Assembly (NCBI GenBank): GCA_942486035.1
Contig: CALNXK010000024.1
Location: 1,173,501 to 1,237,500 of the forward strand
From: Porites lobata
Lineage: Eukaryota; Cnidaria; Anthozoa; Scleractinia; Poritidae
Length of the DNA: 64,000 nt
Direction: 5' to 3'
Of this stretch, positions 41,701-47,554 are shown piece after piece (positions within the stretch are counted from its first letter, which is position 1; the number at the start of each line of letters is the position of its first letter). Position numbers and translations under genes: made by a program. The notes beneath the pieces were generated by a model. That model was given only the letters and a program-made list of their open reading frames with translations. It did no database searches and was not told the DNA's origin.

Positions 41701-43382
41701 TTTTTTGGATAGTTCTATTTTGTTTCCCAGCATTTTGCGAAATAAAATTGTTAGTTTTTTTTTTCAACTTTGACTTGTTATATTTATTTAGTTAAGCTTA
41801 TTTTATTTATTTTGTGTAAGTTATTGGATCGTTCGGATCACTGTGCTGGTAAATAATGCACTCGGTCAGAATAAAGCATATTATTATTCATTCAAAAAAT
41901 TTCCCACATTCTGATTGGCTAAAAGCACACCCATAATTCACCATAACCAGTTACGGATGACCAAATTTGGAAGAATTTTGTGTTTAACGAGGAAATGACG
42001 ACAAAAATGCAGCGTTTTGGCAGGTTAAAGGAACCGTTAACCGAGAAGACCTGGGGAGGAGGTTGAGTTGTTTTGGTCGTGACAAGAAAAAAATGGTGGA
42101 CATTTCACTCGTTTCAAGAGTAAGAACTAGGCGAAATTATAGCTAAAAACATGGCAAGAACAGCAAGAACACAACTCGAAGGGCGACAGCTGCTATTTGA
42201 AGAATATTTGCAGAGCTGAAAAACCCTAAGCGTGCACTATCGAAGGTGAACTTAACATTGATGGAGGTATAAGCATGTTTTAGCTTTATTTTTAAACTAG
42301 GAATTATTTTGAATTGAATGAATAATAAAACAATTATTGAATTCGGCTTTCGTATCATATGAAGAATTATGGAGATCTTGGAGGGTGTTATCCGCCTCGG
42401 CCTACGGCCTCGACGGATAACACCTTCCTTGATCTCCATAATTCTTCATAAGATACTCAGCCTCATTCATTAATTGTTAAATAAACTTCGATGGCAATGA
42501 AAACGTCAAAAATCAATTGGTTTATTCATATTACTCAAAACCTAATACTTCATGATGCTGAAACCCAGATATGCTTCAAACGCCGTAGTCTCCATCTCCT
42601 TCATCTTAACCTCGCTGAATTTCAATTGCTTTATAACTACTCCGGATAACATTCTTGTTATAAATGCTATGGGGATTGAACATTCAAAGTATAGTAAGTG
42701 AAAAAGATTGCGAGGTATCGTGATTGTCGATGAGAGAACAATAATTATCTACTCAAAGAAAGGTGCAAATTGATATTAGAAAAAAGTATTGAAGTACATG
42801 AAGCTTTATTTGCACAAAAACTCAACATTATAGTTCCTCTGTTGATCTCCATTTTTCTACTTTGAAGCAAACCTTTCACTTCAATTCTGACCTCTGGAGT
42901 AACAAAAAAAACTTTAATCTCGACGGTGGGAAGACTGGATTTGACTCACAAGAAACCAAACTTCCCTCCTACTGGAACACATCCTTCTCCAAGATCTGCC
43001 TTGGTATGAAGATCGGCCAGCATATCAAGTTTATTGTCATCAACCAGCAGGCGAATTCATTGCACTCTCTAATTGCCGACGGAGTATACCACGCTACCTC
43101 ACTGGGTCGTGACACGTGGAAGTCACTGATTGGTTCTCAGGGCTCCTTACAGCGCAATTGTAACAAGGAGGGTTCAACGTAGAGGGTAATATTGACTATT
43201 CCAAAGCGAGAATTGGTATCATCGGTAATGAACAAGGAAACTGTGATTCAGCAGACTCTAGAATCGGGTTCGGTACTGGAGGATATCCCGAGACCAGGAA
43301 CACGTGTGGAAATGAGGCTAAACATGAAGGAGACAACGACAACAAACAGATAAGAGCCATGGGGTACATTTTAGTGCAGTGA
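14671..43382 (+). CDS. Gene B: secreted PAN–EGF–cbEGF–fibrinogen-like protein
   Basis: Seven exons with matching phases: signal 14671–14749 (out 1), PAN 16182–16423 (1/0), EGF 16666–16780 (0/1), cbEGF 17778–17903 (1/1), linker 24397–24430 (1/2), fibrinogen-like 41469–41592 (2/0) and terminal 42868–43382. The sum is about 411 codons if one missing base is allowed for. The product should be a secreted glycoprotein with adhesive or lectin-like domains. Biomineral-matrix membership is only suggested by the architecture. The last exon has a single-base deletion near 43170 that brings a TAG at 43180–43182; beyond it the other frame continues to a paralogous end. The intron after the linker is about 17 kb, swollen by a BEL element, a LINE and several DNA elements. 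Gene A lies upstream and gene C downstream on the same strand. Confidence 0.8.
16182..16423 (+). CDS. Gene B exon 2: PAN/apple domain
   Basis: Acceptor CCTTTCAG, donor GTACAA; 242 nt. Shows TCRQLQFYHTVNGKRLKNHV, then ERSCRTLCYMEPNCVSYNF, RKCELNNSTSR and a closing YIYFGAK. The C...C..C....C...NF...KCEL spacing is typical of PAN/apple domains. The N-linked site NNST is present. It is highly similar to gene C 55645–55886. Confidence 0.9.
16490..16626. mobile_element. MITE with tagcctgcga termini
   Basis: 137 bp with inverted ends: TAGCCTGCGACCAAGTTCTCC at left and GGAGAGCTTGCTCGCAGGCTA at right pair with few mismatches. It lies in the short intron between the PAN and EGF exons of gene B. No coding capacity. 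Confidence 0.7.
16666..16780 (+). CDS. Gene B exon 3: EGF-like domain
   Basis: Acceptor TCCCAG, donor GTAAGT. Encodes NDCENKPCNNEATCQTGF, TGKDYRCLCPMGFDGDHCEN: six cysteines, non-calcium EGF type. 115 nt, phase 0 in and 1 out, the same as gene C 56876–56990. Confidence 0.9.
17018..17481. mobile_element. MITE with taccgtaaat termini
   Basis: The left end TACCGTAAATCAACTATTAA and right end TTTAATAGCGGATTTACGGTA form inverted repeats of about 26 bp. The inside is rich in agccccccct runs. 464 bp, non-coding, in the intron between the EGF and cbEGF exons of gene B. Confidence 0.75.
17778..17903 (+). CDS. Gene B exon 4: calcium-binding EGF domain
   Basis: Acceptor TTTATAG, donor GTGAGT. Encodes DIDECAKSTHTCDANAYC then NNTKGGYNCTCHPGYYGDG. 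DIDEC plus the N...YNC pattern is the calcium-binding consensus. 126 nt, phase 1/1. The splice signals are intact, unlike gene A. Confidence 0.9.
17904..19156 (+). other. Gene B intron 4, left part
   Basis: About 1.25 kb between the cbEGF exon and the 5-kb TIR element. Nothing coding or clearly repetitive was recognised. The rest of the intron is the TIR element and 240 bases before the linker exon. Confidence 0.5.
19161..20140 (+). repeat. Left terminal inverted repeat of the TTAA element
   Basis: Matches the reverse complement of 23170–24154. Checkpoints are ttgaatttccgg, gcacgtgttttcggctttcc, gaacactcgcc, gatgagtcgctaacaagg and the inner limit near ttcatccccagt. Mismatches and small indels show the arms are not recent identical copies. 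Confidence 0.8.
20169..20563 (+). CDS. Cys/His-rich N-terminal exon inside the TTAA element
   Basis: ATG at 20169 opens 131 codons ending at a strong donor AG|GTAAGC (20564). Residues include KCSFWGFGK, VCRLREC, a hydrophobic ELILVRAGLFDVP, then VCPKHRHNLGRNW...CRYPLHSG and VINLEMSKNIHAIFG. The paired CxxxxxC/CPKH and CxxPLH motifs suggest metal binding. I recall similar sequences among unnamed cnidarian proteins but cannot name a family. It begins just inside the left inverted repeat, so it is probably the element's own gene. Function unknown. Confidence 0.5.
22496..22825 (+). CDS. C-terminal segment of the TTAA element gene
   Basis: Open frame to TAG, possibly entered through the acceptor ACATCAG just before it. 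Contains MGWALSKAHAGSIRFSREVK, EYLTAKFEIGERTGRKADP and VEKDMRTARN. The GWAL...RFS...YL...F..GE.TG.KADP..V..DMR pattern recurs, in my memory, at the C-end of long unnamed proteins in corals and fish. The end is degenerate here. It is the same strand as 20169–20563 and within the same element. The 1.9 kb between them shows no long frame, so middle exons may be lost. Confidence 0.45.
   Translation: MDVAVKKSTPFMLASESSTDVETLQMGWALSKAHAGSIRFSREVKEYLTAKFEIGERTGRKADPVQVEKDMRTARNVNARVQFNEFPRSVGSWEGRGNCSSVAMVSQFS
23170..24154 (-). repeat. Right terminal inverted repeat of the TTAA element
   Basis: Reverse complement of the left arm. It starts near ctggggatgaaata and ends at ...GGAGACACGCTC before TTAA. 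The length equals the left arm within a few bases. Confidence 0.8.
24397..24430 (+). CDS. Gene B exon 5: 34-nt linker
   Basis: Between ...AACACAG and GTGAGT; encodes SSCKVLFDKK with split end codons. Same length and phases as in genes A and C. It lies 240 bases after the TTAA element. Confidence 0.8.
24431..25823 (+). other. Gene B intron 5, left part
   Basis: No coding sequence recognised. It holds short palindromes such as gaggagactcagtctcctc near 24875 and GC-rich repeat-like stretches near 25080–25220, whose boundaries could not be set. Confidence 0.4.
26202..26424. mobile_element. PIF/Harbinger-like MITE
   Basis: 223 bp with inverted ends GGCCCAGTTCAAACGTTGAT and GTTCGACGTTTCAACTGGGCC. 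It is flanked by TAA at 26199–26201 and 26425–26427. A 3-bp TWA target duplication is characteristic of PIF/Harbinger elements. It is nested inside the 25826 element. Confidence 0.75.
26730..27087 (-). repeat. BEL element LTR (left in window, 3' LTR)
   Basis: 358 bp with TG...CA ends, matching 33472–33829 with no difference seen by eye. It lies after the integrase end, so it is the 3' LTR on the coding strand. Confidence 0.95.
27204..28037 (-). CDS. BEL integrase, catalytic core remainder and C-terminal part
   Basis: Continues the pol reading frame after a frameshift near 28010. It carries the second catalytic aspartate in MRSDNGSNFVGG and the glutamate in HFGGVWERCIRT, then a conserved integrase C-terminal segment (WRQVQYLADVFWRRWIREYL). 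It ends at a stop about 115 bases before the LTR. Integrates the cDNA copy into host DNA. The frame break is one base short in a GG run. Confidence 0.85.
   Translation of the reverse strand: MFGDQSHTLEVAQSMDTDSFLNSMRRFIARRGVPEVMRSDNGSNFVGGCKELREAISGWNKSQIHEFLLQRNVKWLFNPPSGSHFGGVWERCIRTVRKILVALMKEQPLDDEGLTTLMCEVESIVNGRPITKSSDDPSDSEALTPSHLLLLRSGPRLPPGVFRKEDGYSRRRWRQVQYLADVFWRRWIREYLPQLQERQKWTYPSRNFAVDDIVLVVDDRVPRSSWPLGRITSVRKNSSDEHVRSVTVKTRTSQYDRPVDKIVLLESVEMSERMKQC
27974..32665 (-). CDS. BEL gag-pol polyprotein, main part
   Basis: 1563 codons open. Order: glutamine-rich and DUF1759-like Gag (about 100–330); zinc knuckles CPLCKESHW, CDNCLVAGHMAMSC (about 390–460); aspartic protease with FLDPGSN (about 540); reverse transcriptase with NFYVDDCLKS (about 950); RNase H region with SDASGEGYGAV (about 1110); integrase HHCC zinc finger with LLSGHSG and CFSC (about 1450); first catalytic aspartate in FVGVDCFGPF (about 1518). 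Length and order are typical of Pao/BEL. The 5' end is separated from the preceding Gag frame by one extra A near 32657. The 3' end breaks near 28010. Confidence 0.95.
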   Translation of the reverse strand: MYSYCEERRLSTLSSQLPTLHATKKESTVDMPEGQESHTLTLAGQFATSTPGQVEEKETVEAPVHQTEENQEVKCSPLNPDAPVWKGYGCSPSAINGESAEGGLLEQHLDLSDKNVSHVIEVQKMQQQQNQQLQELLKQHQLQTLAMTLPQPEISVFSGDPVEYSDFVRAFENLIESKTSSPNSRLYYLVQYTSGEVKELMQSCLSMDPKEGYKTARALLKDRYGQSYKIATALIDRVTKTPQIKSDDGPALQRYSVVLTSCKNSLKEIGYLNKIENPDTLQRIIGRLPLWLRQRWREKADYINEELKREVTIGDVAEFVEAKARIANHPVFGDIHSNDDKNNAVGIGSKRRYRTPSKEHKGSAFTTQGTTPESTTDPPKDNTERAPDKSNVKCPLCKESHWLSRCQLFRGKSVDERISFVRSRGLCDNCLVAGHMAMSCPKKSFCQIVGCKIGHRKHSTFLHPKNDKPVKAPTPSVSETQSSNTENENQNGQARSCFTEMVACEGVCSATGAGASATGLAIVPVNVRAEGREKMVQTYAFLDPGSNTTFCTDKLIERLGATGRKAMLSLTTMDSDNVKSESLVVNLEVSDLQGRNVVELSNVFSRVKLPVTVDDVPVQSDVERWFYLKDIDLPCIDADIELLIGNDVPELLEPHEVQRSEDGGPYAVRTLLGWTINGPLGRASKAARTSNRIQSHVVLDQQFVRFCEIEFNDSQFSIEKGLSQDDKRALAIMEDSAELRGGHYEVALPWKVFPPDLPNNKIVAEHRLGLLKKRLLKDPQLHRKNSLFMDDLFDKGHAQKVPEGQREDSPSWYLPHHPVIHPQKPDKVRVVFDCAAKFQNVSLNQQILQGPDLTNSLIGVLTRFREQPIAIMADIEKMFYQVRVPIEDSRYLRFLWWPSGEMDKEPEEFQMLVHLFGGVSSPSCANYALQKTAEDNAEHFDKDTIQTVRRNFYVDDCLKSVEDNQQASRLVDQLRQLLAKGGFRLTKWVSNAYDVIQLVPVSERASSVKELDLENLPVERALGILWDVQSDTLRFKIAVKDRPPTRRDILSVISSIYDPLGFVVKIPLEDLKRWQDWLQELPKLEQFAVQRCLRPKNFGRIVSSQLHNFSDASGEGYGAVTYLRVVNEAGNVHCAFLMGKSRQTPQKSVTIPRLELSAAVVATRLNKMMQHELDVALEEEFFWTDSTCVLSYITNKEKRFQTFVANRITTIHEGSRPDQWNYVDTDSNPADDASRGLLAEDIIHQSRWINGPPFLWEAEDRWPKRPEISVEIKEDDPEVKRERKTFSVASTVEADFLNRVVQSCSSWYKLKKLMAWILRYRSNLLRECRRRKEGTAKVLVSEIPSPISVEEMHSAEIEVLKYVQRQCFREELVCLQGKESKVELKKSVRARRTGSVKKSSSIAKLDPELRDDLLCVGGRLRHAPIEQEQRHPVILPKKHHVVDLIVRHYHLLSGHSGQEYVLSLIRKSYWIIKGRVAVRRVVNRCFSCRRRQAPFKTQKMADLPADRVTPNKPPFSFVGVDCFGPFWVKRARSQVKRYGVLYTCLATRAIHLKSPRVWTLIRS
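32649..33332 (-). CDS. BEL Gag N-terminal coiled-coil part
   Basis: Starts at ATG on minus, 140 bases inside the 5' LTR, with MDLRGLKTKT. The 227 codons are charged and helical (RRQRELLELM, HFNEAHDKYHAEL), with a serine-rich stretch and a final coiled coil (KKENFELETKLAKADAEEK). This is the usual start of BEL Gag proteins. The frame ends shortly after an A5 run near 32657 and continues in the next frame. Confidence 0.85.
   Translation of the reverse strand: MDLRGLKTKTVDVDGAVHERILRLKRSRSGSKAAVTRRQRELLELMKSSDNVDQVRAKFLDLEVAMRHFNEAHDKYHAELTDESAIRDSIEYFESVKRMGTAVFQSFEVWLQSAQFKLQEELDLAISLHPEDSISNISSTKSKSAASSRRRKSKSSASSSLSQSSTASSAGLRASAKKAALSVEVAALKTRQDIQLEELLLKQKKENFELETKLAKADAEEKGVQLL
33472..33829 (-). 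repeat. BEL element LTR (right in window, 5' LTR)
   Basis: Partner of 26730–27087. It lies just upstream, on the coding strand, of the Gag start. It should contain the element promoter. Confidence 0.95.
33918..36199 (+). other. Gene B intron 5, middle part
   Basis: AT-rich, about 2.3 kb between the split DNA element and the LINE. A 144-codon open frame (34859–35293) shows no domain and is probably chance. The final ~230 bases may already be LINE 5' sequence, but no ORF1 is seen. Confidence 0.4.
36253..38346 (+). CDS. LINE ORF2: endonuclease and reverse transcriptase
   Basis: 697 codons. An apurinic-type endonuclease occupies about residues 1–215, with VYLQETYS, ILGGDMNCPL and NPTISDHSAI. 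The reverse transcriptase has NKCPGSDGLSVEFY, HWRPLTLLNVDYKI, MAIFVDFKKAFDTVDW, RGVRQGCPLSGSLF and QYADDTTVF (about 460–690). The frame closes at 38344 right after an A6 run near 38330 that is one base too long; the other frame continues. The true start is upstream, in VRGLN. Confidence 0.9.
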   Translation: MFRWLHNQKFDVVYLQETYSSKSVEEIWKAEWGGKIYYSHGTTHSKGVMILFKPSLDFETESIFADKNGRYLLLKANVLESSFLFSKIAFFRNLDNILLPFADAQIILGGDMNCPLTPTDKMGGATVQKKQKVIDEIEGLTQRFKLHDIWRNQHTNKTQFKWRNNSLKVQCRLDYWLVSKELLMSVIDTNITNPTISDHSAITFTLQSTEYAKRGPGFWKINNALLKDANFMDELVSKIPEYKSKHCYLTNEGLYWDMLKMEIRGFCVQYSKRKNRIKRNKERDLQKEIDHLMALLQSNRSKENITKLYQLRAQLNQIAEYKTEGAMIRSRIRWHEKGEKNTKYFLNLEKRRFAKTHITRLKTSTGSETSCEKEILEMQRAFYENLYTSAPCDIIARDAFLGDPNLVKLDEDELNELEEPLSKTECFTVLKQCAKNKCPGSDGLSVEFYLHFWHLLGDEMVQSFNYAHKVEQLNITQRQGIIKVIPKKRKNRLYLEHWRPLTLLNVDYKIATKSIAHRIAKVLPKLKNDDQTGYVKGRYIGQNIRLINDIMKITELENIPGMAIFVDFKKAFDTVDWNFLFKTLEALNFGPQLLQWIRTFYTDCSSCVVNNGYASVFFKLQRGVRQGCPLSGSLFVLCAEILANAIRSNANIQGINIYGKEFKISQYADDTTVFVSDITSAQNLFQLLHAFQKMLWS
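38402..39902 (+). CDS. LINE ORF2: C-terminal region
   Basis: The downstream frame is readable from about 38402, after a second one-base excess in a GG near 38400, and its first ATG is at 38517. It includes the post-RT thumb region (LSSMASLLNLWYPRNLTLHG, LSKLIYN) and ends with CHLCAEKQTITHLFVTCPN...LFW, the CCHC zinc finger usual at the C-end of L1-like proteins. Stop TGA at 39900–39902. Confidence 0.85.
40311..41468 (+). other. Gene B intron 5, right part
   Basis: No gene seen. It includes the C-rich low-complexity stretch at 40680–40800 and otherwise unremarkable AT-rich sequence up to the fibrinogen-like exon. Confidence 0.5.
40680..40800. repeat. C-rich low-complexity tract (ccccctcgc)n
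   Basis: About 110 bases of irregular repeats of CCCCCTCG and CCCCCGCC. Open frames across it encode only proline/alanine/leucine repeats and are not genes. Confidence 0.9.
41469..41592 (+). CDS. Gene B exon 6: fibrinogen-like domain, N-terminal half
   Basis: Acceptor GAAGAG, donor GTACTA; 124 nt, phase 2/0. Encodes SESQLATLILGSH, SVLCHMGDFGCGDGGWTPVM and KMNGNE. It aligns with the A and C exons but is four codons shorter around the cysteines. The LC.M...GGWT signature is kept. Confidence 0.8.
42331..42476. repeat. Foldback (hairpin) element
   Basis: Nearly perfect palindrome: the core arms 42359–42402 and 42406–42449 (tgaagaattatggagat... / ...atctccataattcttca) pair almost base for base around a 3-base loop. 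Weaker pairing extends to 42331 and 42476. It lies in the last intron of gene B. Confidence 0.85.
42868..43382 (+). CDS. Gene B exon 7: fibrinogen-like domain, C-terminal half, frameshifted
   Basis: Acceptor CTTTGAAG. Shows FHFNSDLWSNKKNFNL, LPSYWNTSFSKICLGMKIG, SLIADGVYHATSLGRDTW and CNKEG, then a frame change at GGAGGG near 43170 (the gene A exon has one more G) and a TAG at 43180. The next frame continues with ARIGIIGNEQ, DSRIGFGTGG and AMGYILVQ to TGA at 43380–43382. The length of 515 nt is one short of a whole number of codons. Either a recent disabling mutation or a base-call error. Confidence 0.85.
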
Positions 43383-43615
43383 AAAGCACTCGACGACTCA
43401 CTGTCATCTACCTTTGTTTTACTGAAATATGTTGGGTTTAATTAGCTTTTTAAGAACTTGCCAATTTTTTTCTTATTATCACCTATGGACAAAACTTTGA
43501 TTGAAATTCCATTCCGTGTACAGTATTAGTACACCACTGACTATAACATAACTTTAAGGATGCGTTCCATTGGGAAATCTGGATTTAGATTTCGAAATCC
43601 TGATTTTCGATTAGG

Positions 43616-43621
43616 AATAAA
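43616..43621 (+). promoter_or_regulatory. Possible polyadenylation signal of gene B
   Basis: AATAAA 234 bases after the terminal TGA, the first canonical signal downstream. Confidence 0.35.
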
Positions 43622-45067
43622 ACACATGAAATCCAATAACGGATATCAAGACCGAGATATCTGTCCTTGAATTTCCCTTCCTTCCTTCGTTCCTTTCTTT
43701 CTTTTTTTTTTTTTTTTTTTGTGAGTGTGAGGCTGTTGGGGATGTAGGCGAGGGGAAAATCCGAGTGTTGTTGTGAACAGCGGTCCTCCACGCGCAGGCT
43801 TAATTAACAGAAAGAAAACAGATAAGGGGTATGCAAATCCTTTTTTTCTAGTTTCCTAATAAAACAAAGAAGAAGGAAATCCAAAAAAATAGAGGGTTGT
43901 AATTCTTAATTGAAATCCACCTTCTTAATTTAAGAACGGATTTCGGTTTTTTTATTTGTGAAGAGGACTGGGTAAGAATGCCTAAAATCGATAGGAATCG
44001 AAAAAGTAGACCGTTTCCCTGACAATGGTAGTCTCCTTTGCAGTCCTTCCTTGGGTCGTCACGTACCCAACGCTCTTCCCACAGGAGCGTTGTGTGACGA
44101 CACTTAAAACGGCTGCGCAGGAGATATCACACCAGTTCACTTATCACGTGATAGAGATCTTTAGATTTGAGGACGAGGAGGAATACAAGTTAAGGACGAG
44201 ATTCAACTTAAAGTTTTGCCGTATAATCTCAAAAAATATACACCCCAGACAATACAGACGCTGCAAGTCAGCACTGTTATTCAGTTTATCAAAGGAGGCT
44301 AAACCTTTTCCCGATCCCAAAATAATGAATGAGCTTCAAACTGTTGAAAACTTCTAGCTTTTCCTCACTGCGACTGTTTTTGATTAAACTCAAAGTAGAT
44401 GGGTACTCTCTCTCTCTCTCTCTCTCCCTCTCTCTCTCTCCCTCTCCCCCCCTTCCTCTCCCTCCCCCTCTCTCTCCCCCTCTCCCTCCCTCTCTCTTGC
44501 CTCGAAGTTGAGTTAGAATGACGACGGCTAGCGATCACGTTTTCCAACCAAATTTCGTGCAAATCACTTAAGATTGTACCTGTGGATTGATGATGCCTTA
44601 AGTACTGGGGGATGGAGGCGGTTAGTCATAAATCGGGATAGGGTACCCAAAAATAAATATTCAACTATCACAGTCCATGGCTGCCACTGTCCTTCCACTG
44701 TCCGAGTGATATGGCTGTACGCATGCATAAGGTACCGGCTATACGGCGGACTTGGTAGTGTGCTTTAGTGCTGAAATTGGTATATCTATATATGTACTTG
44801 GTGTAAAAGAAACATGTATTAAGAAGACCCGTTGAAACCATTTTCAATAATTGTTATCAGGTGTCAGTTTCATTTCTGGGCCTTAAAAAGAGTTTTAATT
44901 TGAATTAGTTCCTCTACACGATGGTCAGGTCAGTGAGGAACCTTTTCGACAAACAATTATCCAAACCCTTCACCATCCCCACGGTCCCCACGCTCGCGTA
45001 GACGATTTTATTTAGACAAACGGGTGTTTCAAATTAAGTTCCCTGCTTCGTTGTCTTTTATGTTTTT
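43622..45067. other. Intergenic, no gene seen
   Basis: Contains a T-run (about 43702–43721), a small palindrome near 44052–44101 (gtcgtcacgta... / ...gtgtgacgac) and a CT tract. Open frames here show no domain. Confidence 0.4.
44407..44500. repeat. (CT)n / CCT microsatellite
   Basis: A run of CTCTCTCT interrupted by CCCTCT and CCCCC; low complexity, no coding meaning. Confidence 0.95.
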
Positions 45068-45522
45068 CCCGGGGGGAGGTACTCCTGTATATGGGCTAGA
45101 GAGTTATGTTCCGCTCGATAGGGTAGGGTAGCGTTTTTGAGGGTCTCCATCCTAAAAACAGGGTATCATTCTTGCCCTTGTTTGCGTTGTGCTCCCTTTG
45201 TGATTCTTAGAGAGTTATAGGGTACCATTTCTATATCAGCTAAGATTCAAGTGCGTAAATGCTCAGCTAGACTAGAAACAAATCATCTGTTAACAGTGGA
45301 CTTTACCTTAGAATATTGGAAAGAGATTAAAATAAAGAAGATTTTTGTGTTTCCACTGATTTCTTAGTTTTTGCTTTTCCCTTTGAATCGAGACTCATTT
45401 TTCAGGTTTGGTTCTTAAATACTGTAGGGTATCAGTTTTCGTTCGTCATATCCGTAAACAGGGCCAGGTTTTAAGACTCTGGGCGGCCCACCTATCCGAA
45501 ATTTATGGGAATACCCCCCGGG
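45068..45522. mobile_element. MITE-like element with CCCGGGGGG ends
   Basis: Begins CCCGGGGGGAGGTACTCC and ends GGGAATACCCCCCGGG, inverted with one or two mismatches. The inside repeats agggtaccat/agggtatca motifs. 455 bp, non-coding. No target duplication could be set. Confidence 0.55.
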
Positions 45523-46104
45523 GAAGACTACAAGTCTAACAAAACAGATGTTCATTGTTTCGTATCAATGCAAGGGGTCTCAAGGTAATATCTGTTCATT
45601 AGCGAACAATCTACAGTAGTATACTTTGCGCTCGTACGCTTCAATCGCAAAGATACTTTGGCCTCGGTGTCACAGCGGTACCAATTTGTTTGGTTTGCTG
45701 TTTTTCTACTATGTTGATGTGTGCGTCTATAGGGAATAACTCTGTAAAGTATAAGCTTTACAGTATTAAATTGCACTATCCAGCACTAGAAATGATCACA
45801 AGCAAAGGCGAGGTAATAGAAATCTAGAAAGTGCTAGGTTACTTCGCCCAACGCATGGTTGCCTGTTCTAATTTAAAGGGACAGTGTCCCGATTATGCGC
45901 ACGCGCGAGCGTCATCTGTTTTTTCTTCAAAAGACAATAGAACTGTCATATTGACTTGACAAGATTTCCTTCCGGACCGCACCGCCGACGGAGATTTGTT
46001 GTTTATATTCTCAAGTAATATTTTAGAATTTAGAATTTCAAAGAAGTCTTTCGTCTTATATAAAAATTTGGCTCGCGGTTCGAAGACCTATCGCGATTTT
46101 ATCG

Positions 46105-46272
46105 CTAGCTGGGCCGCCTCGCGACCCGAAAATCTCGTTCCGCTCGCTTTAAATACAGATTTCCTAACTTGAAACTCGTGTCAGAGGTCAGTTGTTCCAA
46201 GTCTAGTAATATCTGCCTGATTTGCTCGCGTTCTAGCCTCAAACGTTTGAAAGACATAAATAAAAATGCAAT
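46105..46272 (-). CDS. Candidate minus-strand gene, last exon
   Basis: Read on minus from the acceptor GTTGAG: IAFLFMSFKRLRLEREQIRQ, ILLDLEQLTSDTSFKLGNLY, LKRAERDFRVARRPS, then stop. The charged, protein-like composition and the phase-0 match to the exon at 46498–46701 argue for a real gene. Family not recognised. Confidence 0.35.
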   Translation of the reverse strand: MAFLFMSFKRLRLEREQIRQILLDLEQLTSDTSFKLGNLYLKRAERDFRVARRPS

Positions 46273-46497
46273 CTCAACGCTATGAATCATCAGAAAGGTT
46301 AGTCAAAAATTACATTATGATTTCATGACACTAGTTTTTCTAAACATGTAGCGCCTCTTTGTTTGATTTTGTCGGCCGTTAGGGAGATTCATTTTAAAAA
46401 GTTTACAAACGCGTCGTTGCAAAACATTCTGCTTCACGAAGCTCCCCTCCACAAGATCTCCACAGTCACATCAATGTCTCAATGGTTTCTTTCTTAC

Positions 46498-46701
46498 AGT
46501 CTTTATTGTTGCCGTTTCATTTCTGCGTATTCCTTTCACAATTATCTGAGCTTGTATGGAAGCTAGCAGAAGAAATAAACCTTCAATCAGCATCAAAGTG
46601 CCTCCAATCTTTTGGTCCTCCGGCCAACGGCAATAAAAGTAACGCCAAAAAATCCAGATTTTGCCCAAATCGAAACTTAACAGGAACAATATATCATTGA
46701 T
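46498..46701 (-). CDS. Candidate minus-strand gene, membrane-protein exon
   Basis: Read on minus between the acceptor GATTACAG and donor GTAAGA: 68 codons in phase 0/0. It contains two hydrophobic stretches (ILFLLSFDLGKIWIFW and GTLMLIEGLFLLLASIQAQ) joined by RYFYCRWPEDQKIGG. This suggests a small multipass membrane protein. No start codon or upstream exon was settled. Unrelated to genes A–C. Confidence 0.35.
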
Positions 46702-47142
46702 CTGTAATCCTGAGAAGTTTTAGTGTCGTATTGAACCCGGTCAAGAGCGATGCAAACGGATTTTTCAAGGTTCTCTTACTCTCCTCGCATCTTTTGATTT
46801 CTCGACATCCTGTCCAAAAATCAAAGTTTGGTGCATGCGCAGTAACGGGATACTGTTCCTTTAAGGACGATGATCACAGGTGTGAATAAGTAATGAATGC
46901 CATGATCAGTTAAAAATTAGGTTTTTTGCCACCAACAAACAATTGGTGTCTCCATGACAACAATAAAGTAGCAACCCAAACAAAGTGAACTTTTAGACAT
47001 CCCACCACAATATCTAATTGCATGCAAAATTTGAGGGAGGGGGGGGGGATTTTTCATTTCCCACTTTGTTTGACTGTTACAGAGAATTGCTCTTAAGTTA
47101 CTTATCATTAAGTTAAGGAAGTTCAAATCTATCATTATTTAT

Positions 47143-47397
47143 TCAATCTGTCAAAACTTTATCTCCCGTTTCACTTCTTTTTAAAGTTCTTTTTATCTGC
47201 TCTTTTTTTGTTATTACATCTTCAGAGAGGGTTCTTATTTTAAATTCATTTCGTTCCTCTTCAGAAAGTTCTTTACGCATAATCGATAAGAAAACATTCC
47301 TCTCAGCGAAATTCATGGTATCCATCGTCACTTCTGTGAGGATGGATAATTGTGCAATGACGTAACTCGAGTACATAAGCCTAGTCAAGATTGTCAC
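47143..47397 (-). CDS. Small open frame ending in a coiled-coil-like tail, doubtful
   Basis: 84 codons on minus. The last 55 or so (NFAERNVFLSIMRKELSEEE ... KKEQIKRTLKRSETG) look protein-like and are followed by AATAAATAAT. The first 27 codons lie inside the left arm of the long hairpin at 47318–47554, so the start is suspect. It could be an exon of the minus-strand gene at 46105–46701 or chance. Confidence 0.2.
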   Translation of the reverse strand: MTILTRLMYSSYVIAQLSILTEVTMDTMNFAERNVFLSIMRKELSEEERNEFKIRTLSEDVITKKEQIKRTLKRSETGDKVLTD

Positions 47398-47554
47398 CCG
47401 TTAGTCAGTCATATGCACGCTGCTATCACGGTCAAGTTCATCTTGTTTATAGCAGCGAGCGTATGACTGACTAACGTGTGATAATGACTAGGCTTATGTA
47501 CTCGAGTTACATCTTTGCACAATTATCCATCCTCACAGAAGTGACGATGGATAC
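47318..47554. repeat. Long near-perfect hairpin (arms ~107 bp, loop ~22)
   Basis: Left arm 47318–47426 begins gtatccatcgtcacttctgt and right arm 47449–47554 ends acagaagtgacgatggatac. The inner ends are cacgctgctat and atagcagcgag. Only a few mismatches and one small indel. No target duplication or transposon terminus recognised. Confidence 0.9.

Noticed and set aside
44329..44562. Ser/Leu and Arg/Glu repeat frames
   Set aside because: They arise from the CT microsatellite.
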